64,000 bases of DNA from Thermothelomyces thermophilus ATCC 42464 (lineage: Eukaryota > Ascomycota > Sordariomycetes > Sordariales > Chaetomiaceae), in assembly GCF_000226095.1 (NCBI RefSeq), contig NC_016474.1, positions 1,612,001-1,676,000 of the forward strand, in the 5' to 3' direction. The notes below the pieces were generated by a model. The model was not told the DNA's origin, searched no databases, and worked only from the letters and a program-made list of their open reading frames with translations. Made by a program: the position numbers and the translations under genes. Shown piece after piece: positions 10,464-20,834 of this stretch; the first letter of the stretch is position 1; every line of letters begins with the position of its first letter.

Positions 10464-13400
10464 TGCCAGATCACTGCAAGGATACAGCGTGCTGCACGGG
10501 TCTTGGAAGGTACTTTCTATCCAAAACCGAGTGTTTTCCCCGGGAGGGAGTCAATTCCAACGCTGCAAAAGAGGGGCGTGCTGGTGGTGTGTCCGGTGTG
10601 TGTGTGTGTGTGTGTCAAGTTGTTGGTGGGCCACGATTGTTGGAGAGTTGCGGTTGGGAACAGCTGGTAGCTGCAAGTCGAAGCGCGGGGAGGAACATAA
10701 TAATTTCGGGCCGGCTAGGGTATGGGTCCCTGTGACTCTGACATCCACTCGATCTCGGAACACCAAGTTCCAAGACTTGCCCGCCAGCGATTGAGATGCG
10801 GCGGTGGCATACGCAGCAAGTCAATTCGAGAGCAAAGATAAGTGGCTGTGCCTCCCGTTCAGGAATGGGTGATGTGTTCAAGAGAGGAAGGCCCAACGAT
10901 AAGAATAAAATTGCGGGTCACGATTGATGGGTTGCCTGTCTGAGGGAGGCGCGTGTCATGCGACGAAAACGGAACCGGGTCAGCCCAAGAAAAAAAAAAA
11001 AAGTAAGCGAAGAAGGAGGAGGATAAGAAATTGAGAAAGAATGGACTGGAAGGCGTCATCGGACTTCGTTCGATCCGCAGAAGATGACAACAAGCTCACA
11101 GTGGCAGAAACTCCGAATGCAGCGAGCAGTGACGAGACTTGCACTTGACAGCACACCACCTCACCCGAGTCACCAGGCGATTGCCAGCTTCTGGCGCTGG
11201 AATGCTGGCGGCTACCAGGGGGCACTGACCTTATTTGGCAAAGCGCATGTGCCCCTGGCAAGTAAGGTACATACGTACATAGTGCACATACATACATTAC
11301 ATTCCCCCGCCAGGCATGCCAGGTGCTACCCCTCCCTCCCTGGCAGCTGGTAAGGTACCTGGCGCCTCCGCCCAAAAAGTATATCCGTTACATACCAAGT
11401 TGAACTGACCGGGAGGGACAGTCCAGGTAGTTCCTCTGGAACACCCACACGTTACGGAGTCGACGTAGAGTGCAGCGCAAATTGGCCTGCCTAAGGTTTT
11501 TTTTTTTGCTGAAACTGGTGTTTTGAGGAGTTTGGAACGGCCGTCTTACTGGGCGAGCTCTGTGATTGGACGCTCACACATGTAGATGAGAAGTTGCCGT
11601 TGAACAACCGGAGTAGACGGGCCCCAGCAATACAAATACACTATATCGTCCTCTGGTCTTCAAGCAGAGAGAAGATCGCTCGGTACCGTTGCCTGTTTGC
11701 GCTGTTATCTTGACCTCGGCGAATGCAACCGGAGGCCATGGGACCCTCTACGCGGTACACTGTATCCATAGAAACCAGTAACTATAGCCTGTACAACACA
11801 CACACTATCGCTGTACCGGTGTTAATTTCGACTACGTACTGTTATATCCAACTTCCAACGGAAAGTTAAGGGGAGGCGCGACTCGAAAGCACCACTGCAC
11901 CCACGAAGAACGGAAACCACAAGGTTAAAACATGTTGTAGAGGATAGTATAAAGAGCACGAGATGCGGGAAGCATAGGAAAAGATTCAGAGGGAACATTC
12001 CAAGTGGCAATTCGATCGCAAGCCTCGGTCACCGACACGAAACGAAAAGAAGTTGGGGTATCCACGAGCTAGCTTGGCAGTTAGTGACTCAACTTTGTCG
12101 ATTTCCATTCTTGGGCCAACTGACGAAAGCTTTGACGCCTGGCGGGCCGACCTCAGGGGTCTGCACAAGGACAACAAAATCATCGAAACCTCTAGAGCCT
12201 GTCTGACCTTCCGTTTGCGACCGAGTCGTTGTGGACGGGGTGACTGCTCCAATTGACTCTAATCGGAGGATTGCTATATCAGGTACAGGGATGGAAGACG
12301 GAGGTGTTCTTAAAAGCGCACCCCAAGTCTAGGTATGTACTGTACGGATTACAGTGCTGAGGACATACCAAAAGTAACATGCACAACTGCTTCCGGAGTA
12401 GTGTAATGGATGTACCTGATGTACCCGGTACGTTCCATTACCCCGCCTGTTTGTGCCCCGACTCGGCATCTCCATCATGCTTCTAGCCCATTGGGAAACA
12501 GGGCAGGGCACGACGGGGTTTCGGATGGAGCTGCGACGTACGAATACCCACAGATCCAGGCTGTTAGGGGATGCTTTCTCTTGGATTGATTGATTCAATT
12601 ATGGAGACGACACACTGGCCGACCGAGGGGTGATCTCGGGGGAGTGCTCTCGGGGGGTTCCCGTGGGGTCAGTATTCCGTGCGCTAACTCGTACTTTCGA
12701 GAATCGAGTGGCTGTACTGTAATCCGTACATCCTCCGTACTCTGTACTTTGTGGGCAGTAGTTTGGATACTTTGGCGCTCTTGCTGCTCCGTACACTATC
12801 CAGCAAGCGCGAGAACCGGGCCTGCCAAGACCGAGCATGAAAAGCCGCGAGTGCAGAGGATCGTGAAGAGGGACAGTCATATATTGATTGCCTCGATCAC
12901 CGTTTCAAAGAGCTCTATTGCGCCTTCTTTACTCTACACTAGCAGCGACTCCAAAACTCCGCATAAAGTTATTGACGGTCCTTATTATGTACTATGTGTC
13001 TTCAACAACCGAATGTCCCAAATTGGCTGGCTCACACCCTCGCATGCTCTCGTGGATGGCAAACCACCAATCAGGCCAGTGCGCCCGACTCCATCACCCG
13101 ACCACCCGCTATCTGACAGGCTGGAACCTCTCGAAGGACCCCGCCCAAGCAGCTCCCGTCCCGCAGCCCACGAGGACCAATGCGGGTGGCCGAGATCACC
13201 GGATCGCTCAAGGGGATGGGCGCATCTGCACGCTTAGTGTAGTGTAATTCATCGGGCTTAAAGTCGTTCGTTAGCGTCCCGGGGTCCTGAGCTGCCGGCC
13301 ACCAGGCTCACAAGCTGTCGGGTCTTGAAAAAAAGCGGCGGCAAGACCCAACTAGCGCCAAGCCCGGGAATCATTGTCCAGGGACCAAGATAGGGTGTGT

Positions 13401-14895
13401 AAGTGTATCTCCGTACTGTCCTTTTCGACCTACCAAGCTCCAATAGTCCATGTATGTACTGTACACGTGCATATCTCCATTCTCGGATCTACCCAAAGAA
13501 GGTTGTGCTTCGCGAGGCCTCAAGTCTATCCAGCGCGACAATCCATCCGTGTTCCCCACGCACCGATGCTGGGAGCGCTCAAGAGCTGGTGCCTGAGAAA
13601 TCTGGACTCAACGCAGAGTTGCCGCACGCTAATAAGCGAAAACCTCCTCTCCCCCCCTTCCCTTGCAAGTCGTGGAGCTTACACGAGGCTCAATTCTTCG
13701 GAGTTTCGTCCCGCACCCTGGGTTCGCAAAACATAACCTCGGGAACCAGGCCGCAGGGCCATGACTTGCTGACAGAACCTCGATTCAGCGTGCTTTGGAT
13801 GGAAAGGCCGAGAAGCAGATGACGTTGCCTGGAGACCCACATGATCAAGTGCAAAGCCTGGCATTGCAATTCTGCTCCCCTTCCCGGACAGGCCGGCAAG
13901 ATAGCGAAAGAAGGGGTGGTTTTCCAAGGCACATAAAAAAAAGGCCCTAGACTCAATCCCAGCCTTGAGCAGGGCAGACACAACCCAGCAAGGCTGCGGG
14001 TCCAGAATTTCAGCCGGCGATCAGGCACGCAAAAACGCCCGGCCGTGTCGCAAACTTCGGATATCTAACACTGCCGGTCATGCATCGAAACCGCTTGTTG
14101 CACCAGGGCCGGAAGGTAAGATTTATTCTTCCCTGACTGCCAGGTCACGGGTCGGTCGTGATACATGGTAAGTTGGGAATCGCACCGGCACTGGTGCATA
14201 TAACAAAGACGCACATGGCGTGGGAGGAATTGTAGATTGCGTGCGCTCGCTGTGTGTGACCCTCGAAGCGGCAAGGTGGCGCTGATTCTTGGCCGTCAAG
14301 TAGGTCAGATTCGTGTTTTCCTTGCCAGATGAGCAGGGCCCTTTGGTTGTTCAACACAGCAAGCTTAGTCAATGCTCAGACACAGGGTCTTCCTCGGTGT
14401 GCGTGCAATTGCTCGAAAGGCAAGACAGCCAACCGAACTCGCTTGAACCGGAATTCCTGAAGCAGGTACCGAGTACACACCACAGATGATCCTATTCAAA
14501 CCCCAAAGAAGAGACAAGGGAGTCAAGCAGAAGGAAATTGTCTGCCAGATGCTTCTTGGCGTGCCCTAGCAGTATCTTCTGAACCCTCGGAGGCGTTTAT
14601 TGTTAAGTGTAAATCTCTGGGCAAAAGGTTGAGGTGAATGCATTACACAAGCTGGAGCTGGTGAGCTGATAAGCCCTGGGGTACCCCAGATAAGGACATG
14701 GAGGAACTAAGATTCCAAGTCGCTCAAATTATCTATGTGAGGTAGTGTAGTTCAGGGCTGCGGACAGCAATCGAATTGACTAGATTACTAGTATCCATAC
14801 CCAACAACTGGATTGTGTTAGTTTCGTATACGCGGATTGCGTCTCTTGTCAACAGCGTAGTCGTGTTTCGTCCACCTCCGACAACGCAGCGACTA
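10464..14895. other. Long gene-poor interval between divergent genes
   Basis: About 4.4 kb with no supportable gene between the C2H2 gene (minus) and the DUF3602 gene (plus), so both promoters face into it. It contains a GT run (10596-10615), short A and T homopolymers, and several copies of the TACGGAGT/AATCCGTAC motif family (11453, 12346, 12720). The open frames present are short and low in codon bias. A non-coding transcript cannot be excluded from sequence alone. Confidence 0.55.
10596..10615. repeat. GT dinucleotide microsatellite
   Basis: Ten consecutive GT units, about 130 bases upstream of the C2H2 gene's start codon. Confidence 0.9.
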
Positions 14896-15558
14896 ATGTC
14901 CTCCGACGTCTTCCGCCGGGTCGGCCGTGGCGGGGCCGGCAACTTTTACAGCAAGCAAGACATCCAGGCCGTCGAAAAAGCCACCGAAACCGTCTGTCCA
15001 CTCCAGCACTCCCTCGCTTCCTCCAGCTCCGTCTCATCTGGTTCCTAACATGCCGAGCCCGTGCTGACTAAACTAACCTCTGGCCATTCCCCCCACTAGG
15101 ATCTCGAAGCCCAGAGTCAGCCCCACGCTGACCAGAGCCTGGCCCGAACCCGCACCATCGGGACCGGCTGCGGCACCGATACCGGGCCGAGCTACGCGCG
15201 CACCGGCCGCGGCGGCGCAGGAAACTTCACCTTTCCCACCATCTCTTCTTCCTCATCCTCCTCCTCCGCCGCCGCCGACGCCGATGCCCAGCAGCGGGGA
15301 GATCAAGAGCGGGCAGAAGCAGACCGAACAGAGACGGCAGCCGCCGTCACGGCGAGCCTGGCGGCCAAGTCTACGGCGGGGGGACTGAGCGGGCGGGGAG
15401 GAGCGGGGAATTGGACGGCGGGATCTGGCGGCGGCGGCGACCGCGGAGTCCAGGAGGAAGCGCGGAAGACGGTCGAGGAGCTGGAGAGGCGGGTTTTGGA
15501 CGAGGTCGCTGGCGGGTTGCCACCGCCGGCGAAGGCTTATACCCGATCACGGCGGTAG
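14896..15558 (+). CDS. DUF3602 (Par32-like) protein with GRGGAGN repeats
   Basis: Two exons: 14896-14991 and 15100-15558, giving 184 residues. The intron is GTCTGT...CTAAC...CTAG. The motif GRGGAGN occurs three times (about residues 10-16, 66-72 and 130-136), each preceded by a short Ser/Thr/Arg stretch. This repeated motif defines DUF3602, whose yeast member Par32/Amu1 is a TORC1-responsive regulator of ammonium permeases. The rest is low-complexity (a Ser run, Ala-rich segments), ending in a helical, charged stretch (EEARKTVEELERRVLDEV). No membrane segment or catalytic motif is visible. Assignment to the domain family is solid; a role in nitrogen or TOR signalling is inference from the yeast relative. 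Confidence 0.8.
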
Positions 15559-16102
15559 TTATGAATCGGGGGCGATGATGTGCCTGGAAAGCGCGGTTTT
15601 ACATTGCTGTCCTGATTCGCCAGCCACCGGAACAAATTTCGTTCCTTTACCATCATTGCAATCACTTGCACACACTTACTATGCTACTCTTCTGTTGTTT
15701 GGTGCCCAAGGGAAAGCTTAGACGAACATGAAAAATACGTATTGAGGCGTAACAGCGTAACAGATTGATACGGTGATACCGCGAACTACGGAGGTAATGA
15801 GCACGCATTCCGTCTCAGCATTACAGCTACCGTACTATTACAGATTTACGGCCCGGCTAGCTCCGCAACAAGGGAGGCAAATCGATCGTGTCCCGCCGAG
15901 AACCCGGGCAGAAAAAAGTTCCCGTCGGCTTCCATCATCAGAGGCGATCACCAGAAAAGCGCATCGTCGCAATCAACGAACCATAACCACCACCCCGAGG
16001 TCCACGGCCACAGTGCAATCGATATAAACCCCGTTTGAGTCCACAAACAACTATACATATACATTTGAGAGAAAAAAACATCACGAGCCGAAACGAGCAA
16101 CA
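15559..16102. other. Intergenic: between DUF3602 gene and pam18, same strand
   Basis: No gene seen. It serves as 3' region of the left gene and promoter of pam18; the sequence just before the pam18 ATG is A-rich (AAAAAAACATCACGAGCC). Confidence 0.6.
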
Positions 16103-16697
16103 ATGTCCTCAGCACTCGCCATCGGCGCTGGTGTCGCCGTCGCCGCTTTCCTCGTACGGTTTCCCGTCCTCCCCCAATCCTCCTACAATCCCTCCAACCA
16201 CAGCAAAGCGAAGAGAAGCGCGCGCAAAGCTAACCACTCTCTCTTTTCCTCCGCAAAACAGGGCAGAGCTGGCCTGGTAGCCTGGCGGCGCTCGCGCGGC
16301 GGCGTCGGCGCGCTCGGCAAGGCCTTCTACAAGGGCGGTTTCGAGCCGCGGATGACCAAGCGCGAGGCGGCGCTCATCTTGTCGCTCAAGTACGTAGACC
16401 TTTTTTTTTTTCCTTTTCCCATCTTTTCTCTCTCCCTCTCCCCCCCCCCCCCTTCTCTCTCTCTCTCTGTGTGTGTGTGTGCGCGCGTGCGCGTGTGTCT
16501 GTTTGGTATCTCTTCCAAGCAATGCTAACGGGACCCTCCACCTCCCCCCCTCCAACAGTGAGAGCGGCATCACCAAGGAGAAGGTGCGCAAGGCGCACCG
16601 CACGCTCATGCTGCTCAACCATCCCGACCGCGGCGGGAGCCCATACCTGGCGAGCAAGGTGAACGAGGCGAAGGAGTTTCTGGAGAAGAACACGTGA
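16103..16697 (+). CDS. pam18: Pam18/Tim14, J-protein of the mitochondrial import motor
   Basis: Three exons: 16103-16153, 16262-16389 and 16559-16697, giving 105 residues. A hydrophobic N-terminal segment ([14 protein letters not shown]) is the inner-membrane anchor. The C-terminal J domain contains [15 protein letters not shown], then [17 protein letters not shown], the HPD tripeptide at residues 81-83, and a final helix ([10 protein letters not shown]). The length and the absence of other DnaJ domains match Pam18/Tim14, which stimulates mitochondrial Hsp70 at the TIM23 channel with Pam16. The second intron is unusual: a T run, a long C run, CT repeats and GT/GC repeats between donor and branch point (16398-16500). 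All splice phases agree. Confidence 0.95.
16400..16500. repeat. Simple-sequence tract inside pam18 intron 2
   Basis: In order: poly-T, a pyrimidine tract with 14 C, (CT)n, (GT)n and mixed GC/GT repeats. It lies wholly inside the intron, upstream of the AATGCTAAC branch-point region. Confidence 0.9.
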
Positions 16698-17600
16698 GGG
16701 GACAAAAGCCAAGCCCGGACGGACGAGCCCCCCACTTCTTCTTTCCTCTGCTTCTTCTTTGATGGAGGAGGGAAGGAAACAGTGCGACGGGGCGATGGGC
16801 GTGATGGGGAAGCAACGGGGGCCTAAGTCGACGAGTTTTCATCCGGACGATTTTTTCCCCGCCGAGCCTACGATCCGAGGGGCCACACGGACCGGACCGG
16901 ATCGCCGTCGCAGATGACGCGGCGAATCTATCTTGCGCGTTCTCGATCAACTCTAACCTCCTTGCGCGGAGTCTGAGTGTCTTTGCTCCTTTGGGGGGCG
17001 TTGCGAACTTGTACAACAACACACAGTCACAGATCATAGCATTGGCGTTTGGGACGGGAAGGCGGCTTGGCTTCAGGATCGGTTGGCTTTTGATCACGTT
17101 GAGCCTTAGCAAGCGGGCGAGCAGGGGGAAGGCACCCGCGCGCTCTGTACTACAAGTCGCGGTGGTTTTCCCGCATATCTAGAATGGGCGAGGGGGAACG
17201 TGGTCTGCCACCAGAATTTGCTTGCTAGCCCTCGGCTTGGCTGGTGAATGTAACTCCCCTCTAATATACACCAACATGTGCGTCTACATCAGCTTCGCTG
17301 TATCCCTAAGATACATAGCCTGGCCAGGTCATTGTTATTGTCTCGGCCCCGCAACGAGGACGAGCGCTGTGGATGTGGCTCGCGATGTCAACTCCGGACC
17401 CTGGTTTCAGACCGGCAGTGCTTGCCATCACCAAGTCGAGGGTATCTACCCTGAAAAAAAAAAAAAAAATATCCCCCCGATCAGCTATATAATATCACAG
17501 GGCTGCCTCTCACCACGCTAGTCCTGACGGCTGACGGCCCCACGGGCCTCATGCCTCCCTCCGAGGTGGCTTTCACTCAGCAACCCACTCACTCACTCAC
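16698..17600. other. Intergenic between convergent genes
   Basis: The 3' regions of pam18 and of the DEDDh nuclease meet here. No gene seen. It contains an A run at 17455-17468 and the start of a CACT tetranucleotide repeat. Confidence 0.6.
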
Positions 17601-17609
17601 TCACTCACT
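17586..17609. repeat. (CACT)6 tetranucleotide repeat overlapping a stop codon
   Basis: Six CACT units. On the minus strand the repeat supplies the last two codons and the TGA of the DEDDh nuclease. Because the frame entering the repeat is fixed, changes in copy number would not move the stop. Confidence 0.9.
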
Positions 17610-19630
17610 TCCCCAGCCTAGCTGGGCATCGAGCAAGCCGACCGCATAGCCGCCATCGGTGTCCTCGCCGCTGGTCCAGCCCTCTTTCTGCTTGAACTCG
17701 GCATACGGAATGTGTCTGCAATAAGGTATGAGATAACCAAGTCCTGTTGACAAGGGGCTAGATTTGTTCCGGGCCATGCATAACCTACCCCTCTGTCTTG
17801 TCCCTCCGCCTCTGAAGACTGGCCTCTAGCTTCTTGGCCGCCAAGCCGATCATCGCCTGCAGAGTGTACACAGCATCGTTGCCCGCGTTGTGCAGGTACT
17901 GGCACGGGATGCCCAGGTGGCCCAGCACATTCGCCAGGCTGGCCGAGTCGTTGCTGCGGACCAGGTGCTGGTGCATCGTGCGCGTGTCGATCACCTCGAT
18001 GACGTTTCGCGCGGCCTCGACGTAGTACGACACGGATTTGAGGTATTTGATATCGGACGACGACTCGTGGAAGACGAGGACAACGGGTCGGGGCTTCTTC
18101 GTCCCGTCGACCCGGTCGACGAAGGTTGCGTCGTCGATTACGCCTTTTAAGAGCTGCGCAATATCAGATTCCCGGACAAACTCGGTTGTTCTGCGCCGAG
18201 TCAGTAATGCGGTACAGCACGGTAATACCGAGGGCTCTAGCAAGAGAGGGAGGGACATACCCGAAGCTAAAGTGGTCGGCACAGCCACGAACGAAGCGCG
18301 AGTTGGTGGCCCATGAATTCTCCTTGACGCGGATGTGGCGAGCTTCGATGAGCGGAAACCAATTCTGGCAGCCTTCGCCGGGTGCAATGTCCTTGACCTC
18401 GGTGGTGTCGAGCACGGCGATGCCAATTTCGGTGATGAGGTTCTGATCTTGCTCCCAAGCCTCGATGTCTATGGCCACGAACAGCACGAACTGTTCTGGC
18501 TCGTTAATGATAAGCCTGCTGAAATCAGACTCGGTGAGTCTGGCGGCCATGCCGTCACCCGCCCTGGCTCGCAGACCAAGATAGCGCTGAACTCGCTTGA
18601 TGGACCGCCCCCATGCCTTGTGGGCTTCGATACGCTTTAAGCGGTTCCTGTCGGACCTCTTGGCCTTCTTTCTGTCCGCGCGGGTCCGTTTCAGGAGCTT
18701 CCTAAACTCCTCAACGCCGAGCTGAGGTACCTTGCTCAAATCGTCATCTGGATGGGGTTCCGGGATCGCCCCACACAGAGCCTTGAACGTTTGGGCGCTG
18801 TCCGAGCGACCCAGAAAGCGCGGAAGAGGGCTCTTTTCGGTGCCGAAAGACATCATGAATCTCTCTTTGTTGCTGCCGGGCGGTATCGTGAATCGGGTCT
18901 CCAGCTTGGCGTTGATCACGTCCAGGAGATGCTGAAACTGATAAGTTGGGACGAAAATAACAGGGTCCATCTGCATATCCTCAGGGCAATGTATGTAGTA
19001 GCTAGTCCTTGTCAGATGGAAGACTGAGCAGCCGGCAGGTAGGGGCAACTCACAGGTCCCAGACGCGCTTCTCGTGCAGAGCGTCAAGCGTAAACAGGGG
19101 CGCAGCCTAGGTGTTTTCAGCACAACCGAAGACATCCATCCGACGTCGGGATGACACTTGTATAAAGCACTTACACGAACACTGTTGGCCTTCCCGACAA
19201 ACATGTCAGGGTAACTCTCAACGAGCGGCCACGGTACGAAGAGCTCTCCGTCGGCGGACCGGCCACCCAAGCCAAGGCCCGTTTCCTCCCACTTGACGGC
19301 CTCTAACTCGGCGAGCTTGTGCGGAAACGCCACCTCCTCGGACGCTAACTGGCGCGCCTTGCTGAGCTTGGAGACGCCGTGATTTTGGCGGGCCCTCTCA
19401 GCGGCCGTCAGCTTGTGGTAATTTAGAATCATCTCGGCCGAGTCATCCGAGGAGTATGCAAGATCTTGAAGAGGAGAGCTCGCGCCGTCCGCCGATTCGG
19501 CTCCTTCAAGTCCCTCGACTGCGGACTCCTCGAGAGCATGTCGCCACGAAGAGGGGTCGAAGCCGTCCCAGACGGCCGCATCCTCGCCGCTTATCTCCCG
19601 CAAGTAGCGCAGGAAGTCTTCATCCGCCAT
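17601..19630 (-). CDS. DEDDh exonuclease-fold protein of the Gfd2/YDR514C/QIP family
   Basis: Five exons: 19175-19630, 19054-19106, 18261-19001, 17789-18190 and 17601-17715, giving 588 residues with consistent phases. The C-terminal third is an RNase H-like 3'-5' exonuclease fold. Motif I is [10 protein letters not shown] (Asp and Glu). The second Asp follows a [10 protein letters not shown] block. The last motif, [15 protein letters not shown], supplies the His and Asp expected of the DEDDh class. All catalytic-type residues are present. A lysine/arginine-rich segment ([20 protein letters not shown]) precedes the nuclease and could bind nucleic acid or serve as a nuclear signal. Relatives are yeast Gfd2 and YDR514C, and Neurospora QIP, which degrades the passenger strand of siRNA. 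Which of these this gene matches cannot be settled without alignment. In-frame ATGs extend upstream to 19792; 19630 is chosen because the residues between do not look like protein of the same composition. Confidence 0.78.
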
Positions 19631-20834
19631 TTTCTGTGATTGCAGCACGCAGAGCTTATTGTCGTCTTGTCGGGCAAGTCGGAGTGATGCGAACAAGTGC
19701 CGGACGCTGTCGCCTTCGTAGCTTATCCGGAAGAGTAGATGCACAACGGAGGGGGGAAGATACGGAACTGACGCTCGACTGGGGAAAGGCAATGTGAAAA
19801 TCCTCAGAGGTAATAGACCCGTTTCACGCTGAGGAGGAAAAAAAAGGCCAATGACCCGGTCACAGTTTAGCTGCTCGATGTGGTCGCCCGGTCGACAAGC
19901 TCCAAAATTGCGTGAGCGTTGCGAATAATCGGTCCTATGGGCATTATCAACACCACTGCCGCAGCAGAATAGTGGATTCCAACACTCGAAGCACTGACTG
20001 ACGTGGATGGCATCTGTGAATCAACGCACCGTCACAGAGAGAGAATTCAAATTTTTCTCCAAGGATGTTGATGTGGGAATGTGCTGTGAGTTGAACCCAG
20101 CGGAAGGACCAAGCCGCACAAGAAACAGAATAAAGGGGTTCTGGAAGGAGCTGCTGGACGAGCGTGCTGAACGCAGTTGCTCCGGCTAGTGTGATCAGCC
20201 ACCAGTTCGTGCATTGACGGAAACACCATCACATTCTCAGTTGGAAAGCTACCGGTACCTACAGGAGTGATGGCCGTTCAAAGGCCGAGTGCTTTGAGTG
20301 CGTCCTATATAGTGCCCTGTTTGATGTCTTTTGTGTCCTGTCACACATATCCCGAGTAAACAAAGTCTTCATGAAGAAGCAGAAGAAGTTAGAAGCTGAC
20401 TGGTATAAAACAGACACAATTTTGGATTTTGGCAGCTGAACCCTTTCGCGCTCGCCTTGTAATCACCGAGCCCAGAGAGCACTCAGTAAATTGGGCTGTG
20501 ATAAGGCAGACAGGCAGGCACAACTGGGCCCCCACCTTCCCAATGTGGTGACGTTGGGAAGTAAGTAGTGGATGTAATCTGTACAGAGAGGTACGGAGTA
20601 AACCTCGCTCTACATGTCTCTAGTCTCACTCTGACCACAAGCGCAATGCTCACCCTCTGCGAGTATGGAAATATCATGGCCACTGGCTGCCAAGCCCAAT
20701 CCCAGCCTTCCAAGTTTATTTTGTCTACTACCATTACAACCAACTAGTTGTTTGATCGGCAGCATACCAGGAGCTTATTCCTTGTACTCTGCATTCAAAG
20801 ATGCCAAAGACCCAACAAAGCCTACACGACCGAA
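19631..20834. other. Intergenic: upstream of DEDDh gene, downstream of ku80
   Basis: No gene supported. It holds one exact copy of the dispersed TACGGAGTA motif (20592-20600). Confidence 0.6.

Noticed and set aside
19631-19792. 54-codon upstream extension of the DEDDh nuclease
   Set aside because: The added residues show no conserved pattern and the ATG at 19630 precedes a more protein-like acidic start; not fully excluded.
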